Source: Streptomyces sp. NRRL S-646
Lineage (GTDB): Bacteria; Actinomycetota; Actinomycetes; Streptomycetales; Streptomycetaceae
Length of the DNA: 64,000 bases
Assembly: GCF_000720765.1 (NCBI RefSeq)
Contig: NZ_JODC01000007.1
Span: forward strand, 248,001-312,000
Direction of reading: 5' to 3'
Position numbers and translations under genes: made by a program. Shown piece after piece: positions 28,269 to 36,459 of the stretch (within the stretch, counting starts at the first letter, position 1; each line of letters starts with the position of its first letter). Under the pieces are notes generated by a model. The model saw nothing but the letters and a program-made list of their open reading frames with translations, did no database searches and was not told the origin of the DNA.

Positions 28269-28969
28269 GGCCGCTCCCCCGCGTACTCCTCGTACGTCCG
28301 GTACTCGACGCCGAGCCGTTTGAGGGTGTCCCTCAACCCGTAGCGGTCCAGGCCGAGTTGGCCGTCCAGGAAGGCGGCGCGGGTGGCCGCCTCCTTGGCC
28401 TCGCGGGCCTCCGCCTGCTCCGCCGTCTCGCGGGCGCGTTCACGGGGGACGACCACGACGCCGTCGTCGTCGGCGAGGATCACGTCGCCGGGGCGGATCA
28501 CCTGGCCGTCGATGGCGATCGGCACATTGACCGAGCCGCCGGTGGCCTTGACGGTGCCCTGCGAGGAGACGGCCCGGGACCAGGCGGCGAAGCCCATGTC
28601 CCGGAGCTCCTGGGTGTCGCGGATCCCCGTGCCGAGGACGACACCCCGCACGCCGCGCTGCTTCAGGGCGGTCGCGAACAGCTCGCCGAACAGACCGTCC
28701 GTGCAGGGCGAGGTGGTGGTGACGACCAGGATGTCGCCCTGGCCGCACTGCTCGACGGCGGCGTGGATCATGAGGTTGTCGCCGGGCCAACTGAGCACGG
28801 TGACGGCCGTACCCGCGACTCGTACACCCTGCTGGACGGGGCGGATGTCCGGGCCCAGCAGGCCGGTTCGGCCCATCGCCTCGCTGACGGTCGCCACACC
28901 GAAGCCGGCCAGCGCCTCGACGTCCTTCGCGTCGGCCTTCGGCGGGTTGGTGACGATCACGCCGCTCAT
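28265..28969 (-). CDS. galC: 4-carboxy-4-hydroxy-2-oxoadipate aldolase / oxaloacetate decarboxylase
   Basis: A 234-residue RraA-fold class II aldolase. The core contains GVATVSEAMGR, the GDILVV strand, VRGVVLGTGIRDTQELRDMG (the conserved G..RD motif whose Asp binds the divalent metal) and VIRPGDVILADDDGVVVVP. Enzymes of this group (GalC, LigK, ProA) split 4-carboxy-4-hydroxy-2-oxoadipate to pyruvate and oxaloacetate. It overlaps the GalB-like gene upstream and the GalD-like gene downstream by four bases each. I chose ATG 28969, which lies inside that overlap and follows AAGGAGCTGGC. Confidence 0.88.
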   Translation of the reverse strand: MSGVIVTNPPKADAKDVEALAGFGVATVSEAMGRTGLLGPDIRPVQQGVRVAGTAVTVLSWPGDNLMIHAAVEQCGQGDILVVTTTSPCTDGLFGELFATALKQRGVRGVVLGTGIRDTQELRDMGFAAWSRAVSSQGTVKATGGSVNVPIAIDGQVIRPGDVILADDDGVVVVPRERARETAEQAEAREAKEAATRAAFLDGQLGLDRYGLRDTLKRLGVEYRTYEEYAGERP

Positions 28970-29715
28970 GCCAGCTCCTTCGCGATCTGCGGGAACGGCC
29001 GCATGTACGCCTCGGCCATGGTGTTGTGCGCAAGGCCCAGGTTCGGTCCGGCGTTCCGTTTGAGCTGGACGCCGCGGCGGACGGCGAGATCCGTGTAGTA
29101 CGCCCACAGGTGCTGCTGGGCGGCCAGGCACTCCATGGCCTTGCGCTTGGTGTCCCACACCTCGGTGATGTCGAGGAGGACCTCGGGCCGGAAGCCGCTC
29201 ATCTCGGGCTGGTGCGGCTCGAAGTAGAAGACGGGCGGGGCCCCGATGATCTCGCCCTCGCCCGGGTAGCCGATGGCCTGGGCGAGGATGCGGGCCTCCA
29301 ATGCCATGCGGTTGGCCGCCGGGTGGTCGCCGTTGTACGGGTCCTCGACCGGGTGGGTGAGCACCACGTCCGGCTGCGTCTCGCGGTACACGGCGACGAG
29401 TCGGTCGGTCAGCTCGGCGGTGGGGATGAGCGGGTAGTCGCCGGCGTCGAAGAAGCGGACCTCGGCGCCGAGAGTGGCGGCGGCGCGCTCGGCCTCGTCC
29501 CGCCGTATCGCCTTGATCTCGTCGAGCTTCCTGCCCTCGCGCCATGCCTTGGCGGACTCGCCGCGCTCGCCGAAGGTCAGACAGGCGATGGTGACCTTCT
29601 CCCCGCGGGCCGCGGCCAGGGCGATGGCGCCGCCTGCCCGCCACACGAAGTCCCCGGCATGCGCCGTGACGACGAGGGTGGACCGCGGGGAGGCGGGCGC
29701 GTTGGCCTGGGTCAT
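28966..29715 (-). CDS. galB: 4-oxalomesaconate hydratase-like PIG-L (LmbE) protein
   Basis: A 249-residue PIG-L-fold metalloprotein. The usual AHPDDE metal motif is replaced by TAHAGDFVWRAGGAIALAAA, the form seen in the gallate-pathway hydratase GalB, which hydrates 4-oxalomesaconate instead of deacetylating sugars. Further metal ligands lie in VVLTHPVEDPYNGDHPAANR. The ATG at 29715 follows GGGAG by eight bases; a start five codons earlier has no better ribosome site. As first gene of the operon it is followed by the aldolase, tautomerase and dioxygenase genes, all with ATGA overlaps. Confidence 0.82.
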   Translation of the reverse strand: MTQANAPASPRSTLVVTAHAGDFVWRAGGAIALAAARGEKVTIACLTFGERGESAKAWREGRKLDEIKAIRRDEAERAAATLGAEVRFFDAGDYPLIPTAELTDRLVAVYRETQPDVVLTHPVEDPYNGDHPAANRMALEARILAQAIGYPGEGEIIGAPPVFYFEPHQPEMSGFRPEVLLDITEVWDTKRKAMECLAAQQHLWAYYTDLAVRRGVQLKRNAGPNLGLAHNTMAEAYMRPFPQIAKELA

Positions 29716-29763
29716 GCTGGCATCTCCCAATTTTCTGGGCGGCTCACCTCCGGGGTGCTCCAG

Positions 29764-29829
29764 CCGGTGTCGGGGCTGCGACCGTGCTCAGCCCTTCGGG
29801 CCTCCGCGCGCTCGCAGCCTCGACACCGG
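29764..29829. terminator. Large imperfect palindrome between galB-like and GntR genes
   Basis: Arms 29764-29781 (CCGGTGTCGGGGCTGCGA) and 29812-29829 pair at 16 of 18 positions, with an inner CCC-TTC-GGG hairpin at the tip. It fills much of the 188-base gap between the regulator stop and the operon start, so it probably ends the GntR transcript or stabilises the mRNA. Confidence 0.6.
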
Positions 29830-29903
29830 CACACCCCTTCGGCTCGCTCGCCTCGGTGACAGGTGGGCGCCCGCCCTGTCAGCGGCTCTCGGCCGCGCGG
29901 CTG

Positions 29904-30554
29904 TCAGTCGCGCAGCGCCTCGATCACGCTGGTGAGGTGGGCGCGGACGGCCGTCTCGGCCGCCTGCGGGTCCCTGGCTCCGATCGCCTCGATCATCGCC
30001 AGGTGCTCCTTCAGGGAGTGCTGCGGACGCCCCGGCCGCAGCGCCAACTGGAAGCGGTGTCGCACCAGTTGGGCGTTGAGCCGCTCCAGCAGGTCCACGG
30101 CCGTCTGCTGGCCGGAGAACTCGCGCACCTTGGCGTGCAGCTCCTGGTTGAGCTCGGAGTAGGTCACCGGCTCACCGTCGGCCACCGCCTTGGCCATCGC
30201 CGTGCCCAGCTCCGTCAGCTCGGCGAGCTGCTCGTCACTGGCCTCCACGGCAGCCTTCGCCGCGCACAGTCCTTCCAGGACCATGCGGCACTCGGTGATG
30301 GCGACCGCTTCCTCGACGGTCACCACCCGCACCCGCGAGCCGCGGTTGCGGATCCGCTCGACGAGGCCCTGGGCCTCCAGATCGATGAGTGCCGCGCGGA
30401 TGCTCGCCCGTGTCACACCGAACTGCTCGGCGAGCTCGTTCTCCACCAGCCGCTGCGCCGGTGCCATCTCGCCATGCAGGATCGCCTGCCGCAGCTGCGC
30501 GAGCGCGTGCTGTTTGGCCTGCTCTCCGGTGCTCGGACGGGCTTCTTTCGGCAT
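29904..30554 (-). CDS. GntR-family (FCD/FadR) regulator
   Basis: A 216-residue regulator. The N-terminal winged helix (about 12-75) contains ENELAEQFGVTRASIRAALI and LVERIRNRGSRV; the C-terminal FCD domain is all-helical, with the metal-ligand pattern spread over ECRMVLE, ELNQELH and SLKEHLAMIEAI. FCD regulators of aromatic catabolism sense pathway acids. The ATG at 30554 follows a GAGGG site. It lies upstream of the ring-cleavage operon, and the same operator core occurs before it and before the transporter, so it most likely controls the whole locus. Confidence 0.88.
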   Translation of the reverse strand: MPKEARPSTGEQAKQHALAQLRQAILHGEMAPAQRLVENELAEQFGVTRASIRAALIDLEAQGLVERIRNRGSRVRVVTVEEAVAITECRMVLEGLCAAKAAVEASDEQLAELTELGTAMAKAVADGEPVTYSELNQELHAKVREFSGQQTAVDLLERLNAQLVRHRFQLALRPGRPQHSLKEHLAMIEAIGARDPQAAETAVRAHLTSVIEALRD

Positions 30555-30598
30555 CGCTGCCCTCCCTGAGTGAGTGCCTGTCGAACCTAAATCTAGCC

Positions 30599-30624
30599 AG
30601 ACAAGATTGTCAACAATTTTGTCT
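30599..30624. promoter_or_regulatory. Operator before the GntR regulator gene
   Basis: A 26-bp dyad with arms AGACAAGATTGT and ACAATTTTGTCT (11 of 12 pairs match) has the core TTGTCAACAA at 30607-30616. It lies 45 bases before the regulator start and is the best candidate for autoregulation. Confidence 0.75.
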
Positions 30625-30696
30625 GCCACATTGCGGGCATGCTTCGACACCTCCTGCCGCGAGAGGACGGGAGGCCCAGGGGTACGTCAGTGCCGG

Positions 30697-31200
30697 TCAG
30701 ACGGCCGGAGGCCCCGGCAGCGGATTCTCGGCGTGGGCGACGAAGTCGTGCACCAACCGGCGGAAGAGCGCGGCGAGTTGCTCCAGATCCTCCCCCGACC
30801 AGTCGGCCAGGGCCATCTGCAGCCCGCGGCGGTTCACCTCGCGGATGCGGTCGACCGCCGCCAGGCCGAGGTCGGTGATCTGCACCCGCTGGGCCCGCCG
30901 GTCGTCCGGGTCGGCGATCCGGACCACATGACCCCCCTCCTCCAACTGCCGCAACTGCCGGGTGACATGCGAGGCCTCCACGGACAGCCGCACCGCCAGC
31001 ACTCCGGGGCGCATCGGCTCGCTCTCGGCGATGTGCCGCAGGATGGCGACGGCGGCCCGGTCGAGCGCCAGCCCCGCCATGGCCATCAGGCGCTCATGCT
31101 GCCGCGCCCGGCCGGCCAGGTACGTGACGCGCGTGAGTGCCCGCTCGATGTCGTTCACGTTCGCCGGGACCGACGTTGAGGCGGATCGCTGTGCCGGCAT
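30697..31200 (-). CDS. MarR-family regulator
   Basis: A 167-residue MarR protein. The winged helix includes [20 protein letters not shown] and the wing [20 protein letters not shown]; long flanking helices form the dimer interface. MarR proteins bind 16-20 bp palindromes and are released by phenolic or other small ligands. Three 17-bp boxes lie in its promoter (31220-31292) and two more before the MFS gene at 32945, so it probably represses itself, the dehydrogenase whose 5' end remains at 31492, and the exporter. It ends 142 bases before the GntR gene start. Confidence 0.92.
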   Translation of the reverse strand: MPAQRSASTSVPANVNDIERALTRVTYLAGRARQHERLMAMAGLALDRAAVAILRHIAESEPMRPGVLAVRLSVEASHVTRQLRQLEEGGHVVRIADPDDRRAQRVQITDLGLAAVDRIREVNRRGLQMALADWSGEDLEQLAALFRRLVHDFVAHAENPLPGPPAV

Positions 31201-31219
31201 GCACCGAGGGTAAATCTAA

Positions 31220-31292
31220 TTGCCTGACTTAAGCAACATGAAGATGATTGCTTGACTTAAGTAATGTTACCGTGCTTGCCTGAGTCAAGCAC
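31220..31292. promoter_or_regulatory. Three 17-bp MarR boxes
   Basis: TTGCCTGACTTAAGCAA (31220-31236), TTGCTTGACTTAAGTAA (31248-31264) and TTGCCTGAGTCAAGCAC (31276-31292) are near-palindromes at regular 28-base spacing, downstream of the divergent MarR start. Consensus with the MFS-side boxes: TTGCNTRASTYAAGCAA. The remaining 199 bases to the dehydrogenase start show no gene. Confidence 0.8.
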
Positions 31293-31491
31293 GCCAGTGG
31301 GACACAGACCGGGGCCGCACCGAGCGGAGGCGGCCCCAGCGCGCCGGCTCCGTGGGGACGGGGAACGGCGCAGTCACCGGGTCCGGCCGCCTGCACACTC
31401 CCCCGGCCGGCGCCGGGCCCGGTGACACCTCACGGGTCCGCGCAGCGACACCCCTCACTCACCTCACCCACCCCGGAAAGCGAGTCTGCCG

Positions 31492-31830
31492 ATGCCCACC
31501 ATGAAGTCCGTCAGGACCGGTGCCCAGAACCACATCGACCTGGTCGACGTCGAGCGTCCCGCGCCGGGGCCGAAGGACGTGCTGGTCAGGATCCGCGCCT
31601 GCGGCATCTGCGGCACCGACACCTTCTTCCTGCATCTCGGCGGCATGCCCGCCGGTGCCGACGGGTCGATGCGCTCCATCCCGCTGGGCCACGAACCGGC
31701 CGGCGAGATCACCGAAGTGGGCGCCGAGGTCACCGAGCTGAAGGTCGGCGACCGTGTGGTGGTCAATCCGCAGGGCGTGCCCTCCGGGATCATCGGCTGC
31801 GGCGGCGAGCACGGCGCGATGAGCGAGGGT
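31492..31830 (+). pseudogene. 5' fragment of a zinc-dependent alcohol dehydrogenase
   Basis: About 112 intact residues of a medium-chain zinc dehydrogenase: start [20 protein letters not shown], catalytic-zinc region [26 protein letters not shown] and the turn HGAMSE. After AMSE the sequence jumps in another frame into a histidine kinase. The structural-zinc loop and the whole NAD-binding domain are gone, so no active enzyme is possible. The promoter with MarR boxes upstream is still in place and now drives the fusion. Confidence 0.85.
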
Positions 31831-32824
31831 GGTGGCCCTCGTGTGCGGCGCCGTCACCGCCGCGCTCGGTTACCTCCTCACCGTCCTGCTGCTCGGGCCG
31901 CTCATGGTCGCGTTGTACTCGCTGGCCGTCGGAACGGACCGTAGGACCGCCAACTCCTTTGCCTTCAGCGGCATCGCGCTGCTGGTCGGCACGGGACTGA
32001 TCACCGGTCTCGCCGCTGAACCGCTGGTTCTCAAACTGCTGGGCCCCACCGCCTGGCTGCTGCTGCCCACCTCCCTCGGCACGGTGACCCGGCTGCGCGC
32101 GGCCTATCTGGACGCCGTGCAGGAGCGTGCCGAGCATGCCGAGCGGACCCGGGAGGAGGAGGCGCGGCGCCGTGTCGCGGAGGAGCGCATGCGTATCGCG
32201 CGCGATCTGCACGATGTCGTCGCCCATCACCTGGTGCTGGCCAACCTTCAGGCCGGCGCCGTCGCCAAGCAGTTGCCCGCACGGCCGGGCGAGGCGCTGC
32301 GGCTCGCCTCCGCCCTGAGCGGCACCACGGCATCGGCACTGCGTGAACTCAAGTCCACCGTCGGCCTGTTGCGGCAGGCGGGCGATGCGGACGAGCCGCT
32401 GGGGCCCACCCCGGGGCTTGCCCAACTGCCCGATCTGGCCGCCTCGTTCCGGCACGCCGGGCTCGAAGTCACCGTCACCACCGAGGGCGAGCCCGGGCCG
32501 CTCTCCGCGGGTGCCGATCTCACGGCGTACCGCATCGTGCAGGAGGCCCTGACGAACGTCACCAAGCACGGCGCCACCCGCGCGGCCGAGGTGCGGCTCG
32601 TCTACTCCCGGGACCGGCTGGCGGTGACGGTCGCCTATGACGGGGGCCCAGTGCCGGTGTCGTCCGCTCCCCCGGGCGGCGGGTACGGCGTCATGGGCAT
32701 GCGGGAGCGGGCACGTTCGGTCGGCGGTCGCTGCCGTGCGGGGCCGCGGGCCCGGGGCGGTTTCGAGGTGGTCACCGAGCTGCCGCTCGCAGCGCAGGAG
32801 CGGGAGGAGACCGCGGCCCGGTGA
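31829..32824 (+). pseudogene. N-terminally truncated histidine kinase
   Basis: A 331-residue HisKA_3 kinase whose first membrane helices are missing: the frame opens at the junction with [20 protein letters not shown]. The DHp box RIARDLHDVVAHHLVLANLQ, N-box YRIVQEALTNVTKHG and G2 box GYGVMGMRERARSVGG are present; the G1 box reads VAYDGGP, a weakened form. Full relatives have a longer sensor part and a response regulator next door; none is here. A GTG at 31829 could start translation, but the sensor is incomplete, so I treat it as a remnant. Confidence 0.7.
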
Positions 32825-32874
32825 ACCGCCCTCCCCGCGTGGGCCTCGTCACATGGACACCCCGACCCATTCGC

Positions 32875-32920
32875 TTGCTTAACTCAATCAATCCCTCTTA
32901 TGCTTGCGTAAGTCAAGCAA
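32875..32920. promoter_or_regulatory. Two 17-bp MarR boxes before the MFS gene
   Basis: TTGCTTAACTCAATCAA (32875-32891) and TTGCGTAAGTCAAGCAA (32904-32920) match the three boxes next to the MarR gene. They are 29 bases apart and overlap a TTATGCT -10-like element, a position suited to repression of the exporter at 32945. Confidence 0.8.
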
Positions 32921-32944
32921 TAAGCCCTTGCTGGAGGCCCTGCC

Positions 32945-34420
32945 ATGTCCGAAGCGCCCGCCCGACCCGCCGCCGCGGGGGCATCCGCCCCGCCCAGGCC
33001 GAACGCCGTGGTGGCGGTGCTGGCCCTGGCCGGGGTCGTCGTCTCGTTGATGCAGACCCTGGTCATTCCGATCGTCCCGGAGCTGCCGTCCCTGCTGCAC
33101 GCCTCTGCGTCCAACACCGCCTGGGCCGTCACCGCCACCCTCCTGGCGGCCGCGGTGGCCACCCCGGTCGTGGGCCGCCTCGGCGACATGATCGGCAAGC
33201 GGCGGATGCTGCTGGTCAGCATCGTGCTGCTGGTCTCCGGTTCGGTGGTCTGCGCACTGGCCGACTCGCTCCTCCCGATGATCGTCGGTCGTACGCTGCA
33301 GGGTCTCGCCGCCGCCGTGGTGCCGCTGGGCATCAGCATCATGCGGGACGCACTGCCCGCCGAGCGGCTGGCGGGTTCCACCGCGCTGATGAGTGCCTCC
33401 CTGGGTGTGGGCGGTGCGCTGGGCCTGCCGGCTGCCGCGTTCATCGCCGACAAGTGGGACTGGCACATCCTGTTCTGGACCTCGGGCGCCCTGGGTGCCG
33501 TCGCCTTCCTGCTGGTGCTGCTGATCGTGCCCGAGTCCAAGGTGCGCACCGGTGGCCGCTTCGACCTGGTCGGTTCGCTCGGTCTGTCCGCCGGTCTGGT
33601 CTCCCTACTGCTGGCCGTGTCCAAGGGCGGTGACTGGGGCTGGACCAGTGGCACGACGCTCGGCCTGGGCACCGCCGCCGTCGTGATCCTGCTGGCCTGG
33701 GGCTGGTGGGAGCTCAAGGCCAAGCAGCCGCTCGTCGATCTGCGCACCACCGCCAAGCCGCAGGTGCTGTTCACCAACCTGGCCTCGGTCGCCCTCGGTT
33801 TCTCGATGTTCGCGATGTCCCTGGTGCTTCCGCAGCTGCTGCAGCTGCCGACCCAGACCGGCTACGGGCTGGGCAAGTCGATGCTGACGGTCGGCCTCGT
33901 GCTCGCCCCGCAGGGCCTGGTCATGATGGTCATGTCCGCCGCGTCCGCGAAGCTCACCCAGGCCAAGGGCCCGAAGGTCACGCTGATGATCGGCGCACTG
34001 ATCGTGTCCGCCGGCTACGGCCTGAACATCCTTCTGATGTCCGAGGTCTGGCACCTCATCCTGGTCTCCTGCATCATCGGCGCCGGTGTCGGCTTCACCT
34101 ACGGCGCGCTGCCCGCCCTGATCATGGGCGCGGTCGACCCGTCCCAGACCGGTGCGGCCAACAGCCTCAACACACTGATGCGGTCCCTGGGTACGTCGTT
34201 CGCCAGCGCCCTGGCCGGCGTCATCCTGGCCCAGATGACCACCGACTTCGGCGGTCACGCCCTGCCCTCGGAGAACGGCTTCAAGGTAGTCATGGCGATC
34301 GGTGCCGTGGCCGCCCTGCTCGCCTTCCTGGTCGCCTCCTTCATTCCGCGCCGGCAGCCGGCGGCGCAGGCCCCGAAGGACGCGCCCGAGCAGGTGGAGG
34401 CCGCAGCCGGGCAGGCATGA
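32945..34420 (+). CDS. MFS drug-type exporter (DHA2)
   Basis: A 491-residue, probably 14-helix, transporter. Motif A is GRLGDMIGKRRMLL, motif C-like GVGGALGLPAAAFIADK follows, and later helices carry SQTGAANSLNTLMRSLG. CTGGAGG precedes the ATG by eight bases. Two MarR boxes overlap its promoter, so the MarR protein at 30697 likely represses it until a substrate arrives. It may export a phenolic or antibiotic; its position beside aromatic degradation genes suits a phenolic. Confidence 0.9.
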   Translation: MSEAPARPAAAGASAPPRPNAVVAVLALAGVVVSLMQTLVIPIVPELPSLLHASASNTAWAVTATLLAAAVATPVVGRLGDMIGKRRMLLVSIVLLVSGSVVCALADSLLPMIVGRTLQGLAAAVVPLGISIMRDALPAERLAGSTALMSASLGVGGALGLPAAAFIADKWDWHILFWTSGALGAVAFLLVLLIVPESKVRTGGRFDLVGSLGLSAGLVSLLLAVSKGGDWGWTSGTTLGLGTAAVVILLAWGWWELKAKQPLVDLRTTAKPQVLFTNLASVALGFSMFAMSLVLPQLLQLPTQTGYGLGKSMLTVGLVLAPQGLVMMVMSAASAKLTQAKGPKVTLMIGALIVSAGYGLNILLMSEVWHLILVSCIIGAGVGFTYGALPALIMGAVDPSQTGAANSLNTLMRSLGTSFASALAGVILAQMTTDFGGHALPSENGFKVVMAIGAVAALLAFLVASFIPRRQPAAQAPKDAPEQVEAAAGQA

Positions 34421-34478
34421 GACCCGACCGTCCGGCGGATGCCGTCGTCCCGCACCCGCGGGCGACGGCCCTTCCGCG

Positions 34479-35561
34479 TCAGGCGGCGGGGAACACCGGT
34501 GCCGCGCCCTCGTACGCCGCCCGCAGCACGGCGAGCGCCCCGTCGGCCGTGACCTCGCGGGGATTGGCGTAGGCCTGGCCCGCGGTCTGCGCGGCCGCAA
34601 CCGCCAAGTCGCCTTCCTTCAGGCCGAGTTCGGCAAGGGAGCGGGGTGCGCCGAGGCGCCCGGCCAGCTCCCGCAGGGCGTGCGGGGCGTCGTCCGTGTC
34701 CAGCGCTCGGGCGACGGCGGCCGCCGCGTCCGGGGCCGCGGACGCGTTGTACGCCAGGGCGTACGGCAGGACCACGGTGTGGGTCTCGGCGTGGGGCAGA
34801 CCGAAGGTGCCGCCGAGGACGTGGCACAGCTTGTGGTGCAGGCCCATGGTGGTGGCGCCGAGGCAGGAGCCGCACAGCCAGGCGCCGTACAGGGCGCGGC
34901 CGCGGGCCTCCAAGGAGTCCGGGTCGGCAGCCACCTCGGGCAGGGCGCCCGCCATGGCCCGAACGCCCTCCTGGGCCATCAGCGCGATCAGGGGCGAGGT
35001 GTCGGGGGCGTACAGCGCCTCGACGGCGTGGGCGATCGCGTTGACGCCGCTGGTGACGGAGAGCGGCACGGGCAGCGAGAGGGTCAGTTCGGGGTCGTAG
35101 ACGACGCTGCGTGGGAGGACGACGGGGTCGCGGCCGGTGCGTTTGGCGCCGTGTTCGGTCAGGCCCCAGACCGGGGTCATCTCCGAACCGGAGTATGTGG
35201 AGGGCACGGCGATCAGCGGCAGGCCGGTGCGCAGGGCGATCGCCTTGCCGAGGCCGATCGAGGAGCCGCCGCCGACGGCCACACAGCCGTCCGCACCCGC
35301 CGCCCGGGCCGCCTCGACGCCCCGGTCGGCGACCTCGACGGGCACATGCATCCGGGCACCGTCGTGCAGGCCCGCGCAGGCGGGGCCCAGCGAATCGGCG
35401 ACCGCGCGTGCCGTCTGCGCGCCGTGGCTGCCGCACACCACCAGCAGCCGGCGCAGGCCGAGCGCCGCCGCCTCGCCGGCGGTCGCGGTCGTGGCGGCCC
35501 CGGGCCGGAAGACGACCCGCACGGGCCGGGACTCGTAGGAGAAGTCGAGGCGGTGTTTCAC
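34479..35561 (-). CDS. Maleylacetate reductase
   Basis: A 360-residue iron-type alcohol dehydrogenase of the maleylacetate reductase group. The NAD-binding site reads CVAVGGGSSIGLGKAIAL, the substrate loop VPSTYSGSEMTPVWGLTE, and the His-rich part MGLHHKLCHVLGGTFGLPHA. It reduces maleylacetate to 3-oxoadipate, the step after hydroxyquinol ring opening. Its start overlaps the stop of the hydroxyquinol dioxygenase gene by four bases (ATGA), so the two are translationally coupled. The iron ligands usual in the superfamily are partly kept. Confidence 0.92.
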   Translation of the reverse strand: MKHRLDFSYESRPVRVVFRPGAATTATAGEAAALGLRRLLVVCGSHGAQTARAVADSLGPACAGLHDGARMHVPVEVADRGVEAARAAGADGCVAVGGGSSIGLGKAIALRTGLPLIAVPSTYSGSEMTPVWGLTEHGAKRTGRDPVVLPRSVVYDPELTLSLPVPLSVTSGVNAIAHAVEALYAPDTSPLIALMAQEGVRAMAGALPEVAADPDSLEARGRALYGAWLCGSCLGATTMGLHHKLCHVLGGTFGLPHAETHTVVLPYALAYNASAAPDAAAAVARALDTDDAPHALRELAGRLGAPRSLAELGLKEGDLAVAAAQTAGQAYANPREVTADGALAVLRAAYEGAAPVFPAA

Positions 35562-36433
35562 GAATGCTCCAGTACGAGGTCGAAGCGGGCGTGGCGGAAC
35601 GGGTTCGGGACGCCGAACTCCCGCGCCAGGGAGGAGTCATCCGTTCGGGTGAACTCCTGGACCAGGCTCGGCTTGACGGCGAACACCGCGTCCGAGTCGA
35701 GGTAGTCGCTGCCCGCGACGAAGATGTGCGTGGTCACCGGTACATGATCTTCGGCCGAGGCGATGAAATGGATGTGCGCGGGCCGGTAGGGGTGGCGGGC
35801 GGTCGCACGCAGCAGGTCGCCGACCGGGCCGTCGGTGGGGATCGGGTACGGGCTCGGTACACAGGTGCGGAACCAGAAGCGGCCCTCCGCGTCCGCGGTG
35901 AACAGCCCGCGCCCGTTGCCGGGAGGCTGTACTTCCGGGCGCTGGACGTCGTAGAAGCCGTTCCCGTCGGCCTGCCAGACGTCGACGACCGCGCCCGGCA
36001 GCGGAGTTCCGTCCCGGGACAGGACCCGGCCGCTGACCACGCACGGCTCGCCGCCGCCCACCAGGTCGATGTCGGCGCCGAGTTCGCGGGCCGGGGACTC
36101 GGTCATGTGGAAGGGGCCGAGAACCGTCGACTCGGTGGCTCCGGCGGCGCGGTCGGCGTTGTTGCCATGGATTGTCTCGACGAGCATCGACAGGCCGAGG
36201 ACGTCCGACAGGAGGATGAACTCCTGCCGGGTGTCCGTGCAGGTCTGCCCGGTCGCCGTGAGGAAGCCGATGGCCCGCTCCCACTCCTGCTGTGTCAGCC
36301 GGGTCTCACGGGCGAAGGCGTGGAGGTGGCGGATCAGACCGGTCAGCAGTTCGCGCAGGCGCGGGTCGGTGGTGGCGTGCAGACTTCGTACCGCCTCGTC
36401 CGTGACCGTCGTGTCGGTGGCGTCGGTGGTCAT
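35558..36433 (-). CDS. Hydroxyquinol 1,2-dioxygenase (intradiol)
   Basis: A 291-residue intradiol dioxygenase. The N-terminal helical dimer domain (about 1-110) is followed by the beta-sandwich. Fe(III) ligands are two Tyr (in NGFYDVQ and SPYPIPTDGP) and two His (in RPAHIHF). The sequence and partner gene point to hydroxyquinol (1,2,4-trihydroxybenzene) cleavage to maleylacetate. AAGGGAG precedes ATG 36433 by five bases. No monooxygenase making hydroxyquinol is in the window, so the upstream substrate (resorcinol or similar) must be supplied elsewhere. Confidence 0.9.
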   Translation of the reverse strand: MTTDATDTTVTDEAVRSLHATTDPRLRELLTGLIRHLHAFARETRLTQQEWERAIGFLTATGQTCTDTRQEFILLSDVLGLSMLVETIHGNNADRAAGATESTVLGPFHMTESPARELGADIDLVGGGEPCVVSGRVLSRDGTPLPGAVVDVWQADGNGFYDVQRPEVQPPGNGRGLFTADAEGRFWFRTCVPSPYPIPTDGPVGDLLRATARHPYRPAHIHFIASAEDHVPVTTHIFVAGSDYLDSDAVFAVKPSLVQEFTRTDDSSLAREFGVPNPFRHARFDLVLEHS

Positions 36434-36459
36434 GTCGGCTCCCTTCACCGGTGTGCGGG

